Part shown: positions 35,989 through 43,742 of the stretch, in pieces
Position numbering within the stretch: the stretch's first letter is position 1
Layout: each line of letters starts with the position of its first letter
NCBI RefSeq assembly: GCF_010548305.1
Contig: NZ_JAAGLV010000014.1
Span: 178,720 to 242,719, forward strand
DNA from: Streptomyces sp. SID13031
GTDB taxonomy: Bacteria > Actinomycetota > Actinomycetes > Propionibacteriales > Kribbellaceae
Reading direction: 5' to 3'
Length of the DNA: 64,000 nt
The notes under the pieces: generated by a model
Seen by the model: only the letters and a program-made list of their open reading frames with translations
Told to the model about the DNA's origin: nothing
The model's database searches: none
Position numbers and translations under genes: made by a program

Positions 35989-36708
35989 ATGGACAACTCT
36001 AGCGGAGTCGGCGTTCTCGACAAAGCAGCTCTCGTTCTGTCCGCACTCGAGTCCGGGCCGGCGACCCTGGCCGGACTCGTGGCGGCGACGGGACTGGCCC
36101 GGCCGACGGCTCATCGGCTCGCCGTGGCCCTCGAGCACCACCGGCTGGTGGGGCGCGACATGCAGGGCCGCTTCGTGCTCGGGCCGCGCCTGAGCGAGTT
36201 GGCCTCCGCGGCCGGTGAGGACCGGCTGCTGGCGACCGCCGGTCCGGTACTGGCCCGGCTGCGCGACATCACGGGTGAATCGGCCCAGCTGTTCCGGCGC
36301 CAAGGTGAGTACCGCGTCTGCGTCGCGGCCGCCGAGCGCCCGTCCGGTCTGCGCGACACCGTTCCGGTCGGCAGCCAGCTGACGATGGCAGCCGGCTCAG
36401 CCGCCCAGATCCTGCTGGCCTGGGAAGACCCCGAGCGGATGCACCGCGGGCTCCACAACGCCAGCTTCAACGCGGCGGCGCTGGCCGGCGTACGCCGTCG
36501 TGGCTGGGCCCACTCCGTCGGCGAACGCGAGCAGGGCGTCGCCTCGGTCTCGGCGCCCGTCCGCTCCCCTTCCGGCAAGGTGATCGCCTCGGTCTCGGTC
36601 TCCGGCCCGATCGAACGCCTCTCCCGCCAGCCCGGTCGCATGCACGCCCCCGCCGTCATGGCCGCCGCCGAACGCCTCTCCGAAGCTCTCCGCAGAGCCT
36701 CCGAGTAG
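35989..36708 (+). CDS. ndgR: IclR-family regulator of leuCD (NdgR/LtbR-like)
   Basis: Predicted 239 aa. N-terminal winged helix (ATLAGLVAATGLARPTAHRLAVALEHHRLV, about 21-50) and a C-terminal IclR ligand domain (SAQLFRRQGEYRVCVAAAE, SVSGPIERLSRQP). Gene order with divergent leuCD matches NdgR of streptomycetes and LtbR of corynebacteria, which control leucine and related genes; that is the ground for the symbol. The ATG abuts the operator-like repeat. A terminator follows at 36725-36755. Confidence 0.88.
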   Translation: MDNSSGVGVLDKAALVLSALESGPATLAGLVAATGLARPTAHRLAVALEHHRLVGRDMQGRFVLGPRLSELASAAGEDRLLATAGPVLARLRDITGESAQLFRRQGEYRVCVAAAERPSGLRDTVPVGSQLTMAAGSAAQILLAWEDPERMHRGLHNASFNAAALAGVRRRGWAHSVGEREQGVASVSAPVRSPSGKVIASVSVSGPIERLSRQPGRMHAPAVMAAAERLSEALRRASE

Positions 36709-36724
36709 TACAGCCCGTACTGCG

Positions 36725-36755
36725 AACAGCCCGTCGCCTCCCGCGGCGGGCTGTT
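36725..36755 (+). terminator. Rho-independent terminator of the IclR gene
   Basis: AACAGCCCGTCGC (36725-36737) pairs with GCGGCGGGCTGTT (36743-36755) with one mismatch; a short T-run follows. Confidence 0.78.
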
Positions 36756-36848
36756 TCAGTTGTTCTGCGGTGGGCGTGGGGTGCTTGCCGGGCGGCGGGG
36801 CCGGATCCACGATGAGCTCAGGGGGTACTGCGTTCTGGGAGGTTCGTG

Positions 36849-37421
36849 ATGGTGCGGGACTGGATGACTGTCGGTTGGAAGATGTTGATCGTTCGCGGGG
36901 CGATCGGCATCGTGTTCGGGATCCTGGCGATCGTCTGGCCGATCTCGACGGCGATCGCGCTGGCGTTGCTGTGGGGCTTCTGGGCGTTGATGGACGGGAT
37001 CGGCTCGCTGACCCAGGCGTTCCGGCCGGAGTCTCGTGGCAGCCGGCTGTGGCTCGGGGTGATCGGGGTGATCGCGCTGGTCGCGGCCTTCTTCGCCATC
37101 TTCAGCCCGGCCGTCACCGCGGTCACGCTGACCTGGATCCTCGGCATCTGGCTGATCGTCCGCGGTGTCTTCGAGGCGGTCGGCGCCTTCACCACCGATC
37201 AGCTGGCCCCGCGGTGGTTCCTGGTCCTCAGCGCCGCGCTGTCGATCCTGCTGGGCATCCTCTTCGCCGCCAACCCCGGTAAGGGCGCGGTCGGCATCGC
37301 CGTCTTCCTGGGCGTCGTGGCCCTTCTGTGGGGCGCCGCTTTCCTGGTCGCCGGCCTGGCGGTCCGCCGGCTGGTCGCCACTCCTCAGCAACCGGCGGCG
37401 GGCCAGCAACCTGCGATGTGA
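36849..37421 (+). CDS. HdeD-family membrane protein (DUF308)
   Basis: Predicted 190 aa with six hydrophobic segments in three DUF308-like pairs (MLIVRGAIGIVFGILAIVWP, LGVIGVIALVAAFFAIFSP, FLVLSAALSILLGILFAANP), as in HdeD acid-resistance-type proteins. It should sit in the cytoplasmic membrane; the role in actinobacteria is unclear. ATG at 36849 has GGGAGG 6-7 bases upstream (a GTG at 36846 is possible). A strong terminator follows. Confidence 0.87.
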   Translation: MVRDWMTVGWKMLIVRGAIGIVFGILAIVWPISTAIALALLWGFWALMDGIGSLTQAFRPESRGSRLWLGVIGVIALVAAFFAIFSPAVTAVTLTWILGIWLIVRGVFEAVGAFTTDQLAPRWFLVLSAALSILLGILFAANPGKGAVGIAVFLGVVALLWGAAFLVAGLAVRRLVATPQQPAAGQQPAM

Positions 37422-37454
37422 CGCCTGTCTCAACGAGAGTTCGAGGCAAACAAC

Positions 37455-37488
37455 AAGCGCCCCTCACCTGACGGTGAGGGGCGCTTTT
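37455..37488 (+). terminator. Rho-independent terminator after the HdeD gene
   Basis: AAGCGCCCCTCACC (37455-37468), loop TGAC, GGTGAGGGGCGCTT (37473-37486), then T-run: a perfect 14-bp stem. Its other face also lies just past the 3' end of tRNA-Glu on the minus strand and may end that transcript. Confidence 0.88.
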
Positions 37489-37491
37489 CTC

Positions 37492-37567
37492 TGGTAGCCC
37501 CGACGGGATTCGAACCCGCGCTACCGCCTTGAGAGGGCGGCGTGCTAGGCCGCTACACAACGGGGCC
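37492..37567 (-). tRNA. tRNA-Glu (anticodon CTC)
   Basis: The minus strand folds as a full cloverleaf: acceptor GGCCCCG with CGGGGCU, anticodon stem CCGCC/GGCGG with loop CTCTCAA (anticodon CTC, codon GAG), TPsiC loop GGTTCGAATCC, discriminator A and an encoded CCA. With CCA it is 76 nt. Confidence 0.95.
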
Positions 37568-37645
37568 AGAGGGTTGTCGACCTGCTCCGAAGAGCTGACC
37601 AACGAGGATGAACTGTACCTAACTTCCAGCGATACGGTCCAATCG

Positions 37646-37717
37646 CTGGGGTACTAGGACTCGAACCTAGACTAACTGGACCAGAACCAGTCGGGCTGCC
37701 AATTACCCCATACCCCA
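37646..37717 (-). tRNA. tRNA-Gln (anticodon CTG)
   Basis: Cloverleaf on the minus strand: acceptor TGGGGTA/TACCCCA, anticodon stem ACTGG/CCAGT with loop TTCTGGT (anticodon CTG, codon CAG), T arm CTAGGTTCGAGTCCTAG, discriminator G. CCA is not encoded. The weak U1-A72 pair is the usual tRNA-Gln feature. 78 bp upstream of tRNA-Glu. Confidence 0.95.
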
Positions 37718-37832
37718 AAGCTTTTACTGCGATTGTCAGTGCGTTTCCGCCCTCACAACCTGGCCCGCTGAGCCTATCGCAGCAAGGCGCCAGAATCCAA
37801 AACGGGGTCCCCGCCTGCCGTTGTCACTCCCG

Positions 37833-38795
37833 TCACACCAGCCTCCTGCCTGGTCGGCGGTCCATGACCAGAGGGGTCGCCAACGGCAACTCGCACCGGG
37901 TCGCCATTCCCTGCTTGCCGGCCAGCAGCAACGCGATCGCCCCGAAGGCGGCGAACTTCACCACGTCGACGGCAACGAGCGACCAGGGCGCGTCCGAGGC
38001 ACCCAGGCTGTCGCCGACGGTGTTGGTCAGCGCCGCATAGATGAAGGTGATCACGTTGTTCGCCGCGTGCGCCGCGATCGACGCCTCCAGCCCACCGGTC
38101 CGGACGGCCAGCAGCCCGGCCACCAGCCCGAACGCGAAGCGATCCAGGAACAACGCCGGGCTCTCCCACGGCCAGATCCCGTGCGCCATCGTGAACAGCA
38201 CCGTCGTCACCAGTACTGCGACCAGCGAGCTGCGCACCAGCGCGCCGACCGCCTGCAGCAGGTAGCCGCGGAAGAAGTACTCCTCCCCCGCCGCCTGGAA
38301 CGTCGAGGTCAGCAACGTCACCGCGATCACGCCGGCCGCGTCCGAGGCGATGCCGTCGGGGCCGTCGCCCAGGACGCCGATCCCGCCGAACTTGATCACC
38401 CCGAGCATCACCAGCTCGAGCACCACAGCCGCGACCCCGAACACCACCAGTGGACGCCAGCGCAGCTTGCCGATCACCGACGACAGCAGGCCCGGCGTCT
38501 GCTTGTTCAGCAGCGTCGCGACGATCATCGTCAGCGGGATCAGCACGATCAGCGACAGGTTCGTCGCCAGCAGCCCCAGCCACGACACGGTGCCCTCGGG
38601 ATCCGTCCGGATCCCCCGCTGGATCGACAGGATCAGCAGGCTGAAGAACATCCACCCGACCAGTACGGTGAGCGCGCCGAGGAGCAGGAAGGCCCGCGGC
38701 GCCACGTCGTTGCGCAGCAGCCGGTGGAACGGCTGCGGGCCGGCGTCCCGGGGGTCGACCGCACCCCCGGGACCCGGCGTACCGGCGTACGACAT
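37833..38795 (-). CDS. CPBP-family intramembrane metalloprotease
   Basis: Predicted 320 aa with about eight hydrophobic segments. Motif 1 is AAGEEYFFRGYLL (EExxxR), motif 2 FTMAHGIWPW (His), and AAHAANN supplies the last His/Asn, so the CAAX/Abi (CPBP) active site is complete. It would cleave peptides within the membrane or act in prenyl-protein-like processing; target unknown. The ATG overlaps the gltX stop by one base (TGATG), making it the last gene of the FAH-gltX operon. Confidence 0.9.
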   Translation of the reverse strand: MSYAGTPGPGGAVDPRDAGPQPFHRLLRNDVAPRAFLLLGALTVLVGWMFFSLLILSIQRGIRTDPEGTVSWLGLLATNLSLIVLIPLTMIVATLLNKQTPGLLSSVIGKLRWRPLVVFGVAAVVLELVMLGVIKFGGIGVLGDGPDGIASDAAGVIAVTLLTSTFQAAGEEYFFRGYLLQAVGALVRSSLVAVLVTTVLFTMAHGIWPWESPALFLDRFAFGLVAGLLAVRTGGLEASIAAHAANNVITFIYAALTNTVGDSLGASDAPWSLVAVDVVKFAAFGAIALLLAGKQGMATRCELPLATPLVMDRRPGRRLV

Positions 38796-40345
38796 CAGTC
38801 TGCCGGGAGTGCCGCGCGGGCCTGCTCGATCCGGTGCAGCGAACGCTCCCGGCCGAGTAGATCCAGCGACTCGAACAGCGGCGGCGAGATCCGGCGGCCG
38901 GAGATCGCGACCCGGACCGGGCCGAACGCGTTCTTCGGCTTCAGCCCGAGACCCTCGATCAACGACGCACGCAGGGCGGCCTCGATCGCCTCGGTGGTCC
39001 ACTCGCCGACCTCGGTGAGCGCCTTGCCAGTGGCCTCCAGGACGGCGCCGGCGTCAGCGGTCAGCACCTTGTTGGCCGAGTCCTGGTCGATCGAGAAGGC
39101 CTCGTCCGGTACGAACAGGAAGCTGAGCATCTCGACCGACTCCGACAGCGTGTTCATCCGCTCCTGTACCAGCGGTACGGCCGCGCCGAGCAACTGCAAC
39201 TGCTCCGCCGACGGCTCGGCCGGCAGCACCCCGGCCTTGGCCAGGAACGGTACGACGCGGCGCGCGAACTCCGCCGGGTCGAGCATCCGCATGTGGGAGG
39301 CGTTGATCGCCTCGCACTTCTTCGGGTCGAAGCGGGCCGCGTTCGCGTTCACCTTGCGGATGTCGAACGCCTTGATCATCTCGTCCATGGTGAAGACGTC
39401 GCGATCGTCGGCGATCGACCAGCCGAGCAGCGCCAGGTAGTTCAGCAGGCCCTCGGGCAGGAAACCACGCTCCATGTACTCGCCGAGGCCGGCCCCCGGG
39501 TCGCGCTTGGACAGCTTCTTGTTGCCCTCACCCATCACGAACGGCAGGTGCCCGAACCGCGGCGTCTGGCCCGAGCCGATGCCGATCTCGGCCAGTGCCT
39601 CGTACAACGCGATCTGGCGCGGCGTCGACGGCAGCAGATCCTCGCCCCGCAGTACGTGGGTGATCTCCATCAGCGCGTCGTCGACCGGGTTCACCAGCGG
39701 GTACAGCGGGTAGCCGTTCGCGCGGACGAGCACGTAGTCGCCCAGGTTCTCCGGCAGGAAGGTGATCTCTCCGCGGACCAGGTCGTCGAAGGTGATCGGG
39801 CGGTCGGGCATCCGCAGCCGGACGACCGGGTGCCGGCCCTCGTCCAGGTACGCCTGCACCTGCTCCGGCGTCAGCGTGCGGCAGTGGCCGTCGTACCCGC
39901 TGTGCTGGCCGGCCGAGCGAGCAGCCTCGCGGCGCTGGTCCAGCTCCTCCTGCGAGCAGTAGCAGTGGTACGCCTTGCCCGCGGCGAGCAGCTTCGCCAC
40001 CACGTCGGCGTAGAGGTCCATCCGCTCCGACTGCAGGTACGGGCCGAACTCGCCGCCGATCTGCGGGCCCTCGTCCCAGTTCAGGCCGAGCCAGGTGAGC
40101 GAGTCCAGCGTGTACTGCAGCGCCTCAGGCGTGTTGCGGGACTTGTCCGTGTCCTCGATCCGGAGCACGAGCTTGCCGCCGTAGTGGCGGGCGAAGGCCC
40201 AGTTGAACAGCGCGCTGCGGATGTTGCCGACCGTCAGCAGACCGGTCGGTGACGGTGGGAAGCGCACCCGCACCTTGGACGGTTCCAAGCCCCCAAGAAC
40301 GTTGCCGTCGTCGTCGAATGAAGCAGCGGCAGGCCTTTCAGTCAC
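38795..40345 (-). CDS. gltX: Glutamyl-tRNA synthetase with a non-standard HIGH motif
   Basis: Predicted 516 aa class I synthetase that attaches Glu to tRNA-Glu and, in bacteria lacking GlnRS, to tRNA-Gln. RVRFPPSPTG at 26-35, LRIEDTD near 61-67, zinc-type CYC with HC further on, VLRGEDLLPSTPRQ, and KLSKR at 277-281. The HIGH position reads T38-V-G-N41 where HxGx is expected, so the first His is Thr. GTG at 40345 overlaps the end of the FAH gene by 8 bases. The two tRNA genes it should charge lie just beyond the next gene. Confidence 0.96.
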   Translation of the reverse strand: MTERPAAASFDDDGNVLGGLEPSKVRVRFPPSPTGLLTVGNIRSALFNWAFARHYGGKLVLRIEDTDKSRNTPEALQYTLDSLTWLGLNWDEGPQIGGEFGPYLQSERMDLYADVVAKLLAAGKAYHCYCSQEELDQRREAARSAGQHSGYDGHCRTLTPEQVQAYLDEGRHPVVRLRMPDRPITFDDLVRGEITFLPENLGDYVLVRANGYPLYPLVNPVDDALMEITHVLRGEDLLPSTPRQIALYEALAEIGIGSGQTPRFGHLPFVMGEGNKKLSKRDPGAGLGEYMERGFLPEGLLNYLALLGWSIADDRDVFTMDEMIKAFDIRKVNANAARFDPKKCEAINASHMRMLDPAEFARRVVPFLAKAGVLPAEPSAEQLQLLGAAVPLVQERMNTLSESVEMLSFLFVPDEAFSIDQDSANKVLTADAGAVLEATGKALTEVGEWTTEAIEAALRASLIEGLGLKPKNAFGPVRVAISGRRISPPLFESLDLLGRERSLHRIEQARAALPAD

Positions 40346-41126
40346 GCACGATCACCTTGTTCGTCAGAGTTCCGAGTCCTTCGACGCTGATGGCGACCTC
40401 GTCGCCGGGCAGCATCGGGCCGACACCCGCGGGGGTGCCGGTGAGCACCACGTCGCCGGGGAGCAACGTGGTGAAAGAGGTGATGTAGGCCAGCACCTCG
40501 GGGATGTCGAACAGGAATTGCGAGGTCTTCCCGTCCTGCTTGAGCTCGCCGTTCAGCGTGGTGGTGACGCGCGCGTCCGACACGTCCAGATCCGTACTGA
40601 TCCACGGGCCGAGCGGGCAGAACGTGTCGTACCCCTTCGCCCGGGCCCATTGCCCGTCGCTCTTCTGCAGGTCCCGCGCGGTCACGTCGTTGGCGATCGT
40701 GTACCCGAAGATCACCTCTTCGGCGCGCTCCCGGGGCAGGTCGCGGCAGATCCGGCCGATCACGATCGCCAGCTCGCCCTCGAAGTGCAGGTCGTTGGTC
40801 TGCTCGGGGTAGACGATGCCGTCCCGCGGGCCGACCACCGAGGTGTTCGGCTTCAGGAAGATCAGCGGCTCGGTGGGGACCTCGTTGCCGAGCTCCTCGG
40901 CGTGCGCGCGGTAGTTGCGCCCGACGCAGACCACCTTGCTGCGCGGGATCACCGGGGCCAGCAACCGGACGTCAGCCAGTTGCAGCTGCTCGCCGGTGAA
41001 TTGCACCGGCCGGTAGAGCGGGTCCGAGTCGAGCACTGCGACGGTACCGGTGAGCCCCTCGGGGTCATCGGTCTCGACGACGCCGTACTTCGGTTCGTCG
41101 TCGACGGAGAATCTGGCGATACGCAC
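40338..41126 (-). CDS. Fumarylacetoacetate hydrolase-family protein
   Basis: Predicted 262 aa. VVCVGRNYRAHAEELG, FLKPNTSVVGPRDGI, DLHFEGELAIVIG (metal-binding Glu residues), FGYTIANDVTARDLQ and TGTPAGVGPM match the FAH superfamily, whose members cleave or decarboxylate acylpyruvates such as oxaloacetate or maleylpyruvate-type compounds. GTG at 41126 has AAGG about 6 bases upstream. The gene heads the gltX-CPBP operon; FAH next to gltX is common in actinobacteria. Confidence 0.92.
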   Translation of the reverse strand: MRIARFSVDDEPKYGVVETDDPEGLTGTVAVLDSDPLYRPVQFTGEQLQLADVRLLAPVIPRSKVVCVGRNYRAHAEELGNEVPTEPLIFLKPNTSVVGPRDGIVYPEQTNDLHFEGELAIVIGRICRDLPRERAEEVIFGYTIANDVTARDLQKSDGQWARAKGYDTFCPLGPWISTDLDVSDARVTTTLNGELKQDGKTSQFLFDIPEVLAYITSFTTLLPGDVVLTGTPAGVGPMLPGDEVAISVEGLGTLTNKVIVRD

Positions 41127-41228
41127 GTGCGGCCTTTGCTGAGTGTCGGATCGAGTCCTGGAGTCAATTACCAGAGTCACGTTCGGAGCACCGAGCCTAC
41201 CGTCGTACCGGGGTGAGACAGTTACCTG

Positions 41229-41717
41229 GTGACGACTGACATCCGGCTGGCCCGGCCCGCGGAGTACGACGAGGTGGGCGAGCTGACCGCCGAGGCCTAT
41301 GCCGCGGACGGTTTCATCCCCGAGGGCTCCGACTACGGACGGACTCTGCGCAACGCGGCCGACCGCGCCGCCAAGGCGGAGCTCTGGGTCGCCGCCGACA
41401 GTACAGAACTGTTGGGCACCGTCACTTTCTGTGTTCCCGGCTCGGTCTACGGCGAGCTCGCCCGCGACGGCGAGGGCGAGTTCCGGATGCTCGGGGTGTC
41501 GGCGAAGGCGCGCGGCCGCGGCATCGGTACGGCGCTGTCGGTGCACTGCATCGAGCGCAGCCGCGAGTTGGGCTATCGCCGTGTCGTCCTGTCGAGCGCT
41601 CGAGCCATGACCACCGCCCACCGCGTGTACGAGCGGCTCGGCTTCACCCGCCTCCCCGAACGCGACTGGTCCCCCCGCCCCGGTGTCGACCTGTACGCCT
41701 TCTCCCTGGCCCTGTGA
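41229..41717 (+). CDS. GNAT-family N-acetyltransferase
   Basis: Predicted 162 aa. The acetyl-CoA motif A is FRMLGVSAKARGRGIGTALSVHCIERSR, followed by RVVLSSARAMTTAHRVYERLGFTRLPERDW as motif B. Substrate unknown. GTG at 41229. It diverges from the FAH gene and its stop overlaps the next start (GTGA). Confidence 0.92.
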   Translation: MTTDIRLARPAEYDEVGELTAEAYAADGFIPEGSDYGRTLRNAADRAAKAELWVAADSTELLGTVTFCVPGSVYGELARDGEGEFRMLGVSAKARGRGIGTALSVHCIERSRELGYRRVVLSSARAMTTAHRVYERLGFTRLPERDWSPRPGVDLYAFSLAL

Positions 41718-42586
41718 CCGTCGTCCTCGAACCCGCCGACTGGGAGCCGTTGCAAGCAGCCCACTCGGAGCGGGTGGATGCCCTGCTCGCGGACCATCTC
41801 GAGCGCCGCCAACGGGGTGAGAAGCACCCGGTCGAGGACTTCCTCTTCACCTACTACCCGACCCGCCCCAAACAACTCCGTGTCTGGCACCCCGGCCCCG
41901 GCATCAGCCTGCGCGGCGCCACGCAGTACGAGGGCAAACGCGGCTACCTGTACTCCGGCGACGCCGCGCGCCTGGACCCGACCGAGATCTCGCGCCGCAC
42001 CGACTCCATCACCTGGATCGCTCGGTTGCTCAAGGCAACCGCAGACCGTCAACCCCAGTTCGGCTGCTTCGGCCTGCACGAATGGGCGATGGTCTACCGC
42101 TCGGAGGAAGTCCGCCACGACTGGCCCCTCCGACTGGGCGCCGATCGCACCGACCGCGTGGTCGAGTCGCACAAGATCGCCTGCTCGCATTTCGACGCCT
42201 TCCGCTTCTTCACGGAACCCGCGCGCCCCCTGAACGTCCTGCAGCCCACGCGCGAGTCCCAACCTCTGCTGGAGCAGGGCGGCTGCCTGCACGCCAACAT
42301 GGACCTCTACAAATGGGCCACGAAGCTCATGCCCTTCACGCCAAGCTCCTTGCTCCTCGACTGCTTCGAGCTGGCCCGCGACATCCGCACCCTCGACATG
42401 CGCGCCTCGCCGTACGACTTCGCCGTACTGGGCTACGACCCCATCCCGATCGAAACCCCAGCCGGCAAGGCGCAGTACGCCGCAGCCCAACGCGCCTTCG
42501 CCGACCGCGCCCGCCCCTTCCGCCGGCAACTCGTCGAGCTCTGCGACCAACTGGCTGAAGAACAGCAGAGGACCTCCCACGCCTGA
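41714..42586 (+). CDS. Conserved actinobacterial protein of unknown function
   Basis: Predicted 290 aa, with FLFTYYPTRPKQLRVWHPG, FGCFGLHEWAMVYR, HFDAFRFFTEPARPLN, CLHANMDLYKWATKLMPF and ARDIRTLDMRASPYD as likely conserved blocks. The many His, Trp and Asp residues suggest a metal or nucleotide site. Similar actinobacterial proteins are often called 3-methyladenine DNA glycosylase, but I see no glycosylase fold signature here and do not adopt that name. Coupled to the GNAT gene by a 4-nt overlap. Confidence 0.7.
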   Translation: MTVVLEPADWEPLQAAHSERVDALLADHLERRQRGEKHPVEDFLFTYYPTRPKQLRVWHPGPGISLRGATQYEGKRGYLYSGDAARLDPTEISRRTDSITWIARLLKATADRQPQFGCFGLHEWAMVYRSEEVRHDWPLRLGADRTDRVVESHKIACSHFDAFRFFTEPARPLNVLQPTRESQPLLEQGGCLHANMDLYKWATKLMPFTPSSLLLDCFELARDIRTLDMRASPYDFAVLGYDPIPIETPAGKAQYAAAQRAFADRARPFRRQLVELCDQLAEEQQRTSHA

Positions 42587-42643
42587 CGGCTTCGACGCGG
42601 AGGCGCAACCCGCCTTCCTGCTGCCCCTGACGAGAACGATGAT

Positions 42644-42659
42644 GACATCAACTGATGTC
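42644..42659. promoter_or_regulatory. Palindrome upstream of the HD-domain remnant
   Basis: GACATCA (42644-42650), AC, TGATGTC (42653-42659): perfect 7-bp arms. It lies where a promoter or operator of the broken HD gene would be. No regulator is assigned. Confidence 0.4.
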
Positions 42660-42678
42660 GGTTGACGGCGCCATTTGA

Positions 42679-42997
42679 TGCCGTCGGCAACAAGAGGTCG
42701 TCGGTAGCCTGGCCGATGCGTATGAGTTCGCGGCGCGGTGGCACGGTGACCAGGTTCGGCCGGCCAGTGAGTCGTACGTCGAGCATCTCCTGCAGGCGCT
42801 CGAGATTGCTGTCGAGGTCGCTGGGGCGACGCAACGTGCAGCGGCTCGACACGCACCCGCGGCCCGCGAAGCAGGCCAGCTACTACGCGGAGACGGTCCG
42901 CTGGTTCATGCCGCTGGCTGCTGGATCGACGCAGTTCAAGGCACCCTTCACCCAATGGCGAGACAAGTTCGCCTACCTGGAGACTCAGGGCGTGTAA
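42679..42997 (+). pseudogene. RelA/SpoT-like HD-domain gene with internal deletion
   Basis: One frame reads SLADAYEFAARWHGDQVRPASESYVEHLLQALEIAVEVAGA, the first helices of a RelA/SpoT-type HD hydrolase. At about 42818-42832 the frame shifts and continues NVQRLDTHPRPAKQASYYAETVRWFMPLA, the segment after the HD metal site (compare KLADRLHNVQTL in RelA), to TAA at 42995. The HDxxED region between, about 60-70 residues, is absent and no start codon remains in the first frame. The 3' end overlaps the opposite lipoprotein gene by 13 bp. Confidence 0.7.
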
Positions 42998-43545
42998 GGA
43001 GTTCCACCGAACAGCGCGTTGAGCTTGGCGGCAAGCGACGGCTTGAGCTCGCCGTTGACGCGCAGCAGGGCGGAGTCGTTCGTGTAGTTGTACTCCGTCC
43101 CGAGCATCGGGATGTCCTTCAAGTTCTTCTGGATGTAGGCGGCGCGGTCGGTCGCAGCCTTCGCCGTCGGCCAGATCTCGATGGTGGCACCGCAGTCGGC
43201 ACCAGGCTTGTCGCACGTCAGCGTCGACTCGTAGAGCACAGCGGCGTCCAGGTAGCCGGTCGGCCGCCCGATCAGATTGTTCGGATCGTTGTCCTCGGTG
43301 ATCTGGACGATCTTCTTGATCGACGGCGCCCCAGCCTTCACCTTGGCCGCGAGCCCGGCCGCGGTCGCCTTCGTCGCCGGCGCACTGGAAGCCACGGTCG
43401 AGGACGGCGCAGGCAAAGTCTTGGTAGGCAGCGACTCCGTAACCGTCACCGGCCCAACCGACGGCGTCCCCTGCCCAGCCGTCGTCTCGGCCCCACCACA
43501 TCCACTGACGACCAACAGGAGGACAACTCCCACCAATACCTTCAT
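42985..43545 (-). CDS. Hypothetical lipoprotein
   Basis: Predicted 186 aa. Signal MKVLVGVVLLLVVSGCGG has lipobox VSGC, so Cys17 should be lipid-modified. A Thr/Pro/Ser-rich spacer (20-60) leads into a globular domain with a CDKPGADC Cys pair and IEIWPTAKAATDRAAYIQKNL. ATG at 43545 is set by GGGGAGG about 8 bases upstream. Function unknown; outer face of the membrane. Confidence 0.78.
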   Translation of the reverse strand: MKVLVGVVLLLVVSGCGGAETTAGQGTPSVGPVTVTESLPTKTLPAPSSTVASSAPATKATAAGLAAKVKAGAPSIKKIVQITEDNDPNNLIGRPTGYLDAAVLYESTLTCDKPGADCGATIEIWPTAKAATDRAAYIQKNLKDIPMLGTEYNYTNDSALLRVNGELKPSLAAKLNALFGGTPYTP

Positions 43546-43742
43546 CTGCCAACCTCCCCAGTTGCGGCCTGGACCACTACCGCGCAACGTAGCCGCCACA
43601 AGGTCCACCCCCGCCACCCTTGCGTCCCCAGCGAACAGCTCCCCCACCAACTGTCATCTCCCCCAATGCCTCGCGATCGGTTGTTGCCTCCTTTCGCGGT
43701 TCAGCTCTTGTTCAAGGTTGATGGATAAGCTTGAATAAGGGT

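Noticed and set aside
37733..37832. A third tRNA near the tRNA-Gln gene
   Set aside because: No cloverleaf could be drawn beyond the two tRNAs.
41714..42586. Calling this gene a 3-methyladenine DNA glycosylase
   Set aside because: The name is common for such proteins, but no helix-hairpin-helix or MPG-type signature is visible.
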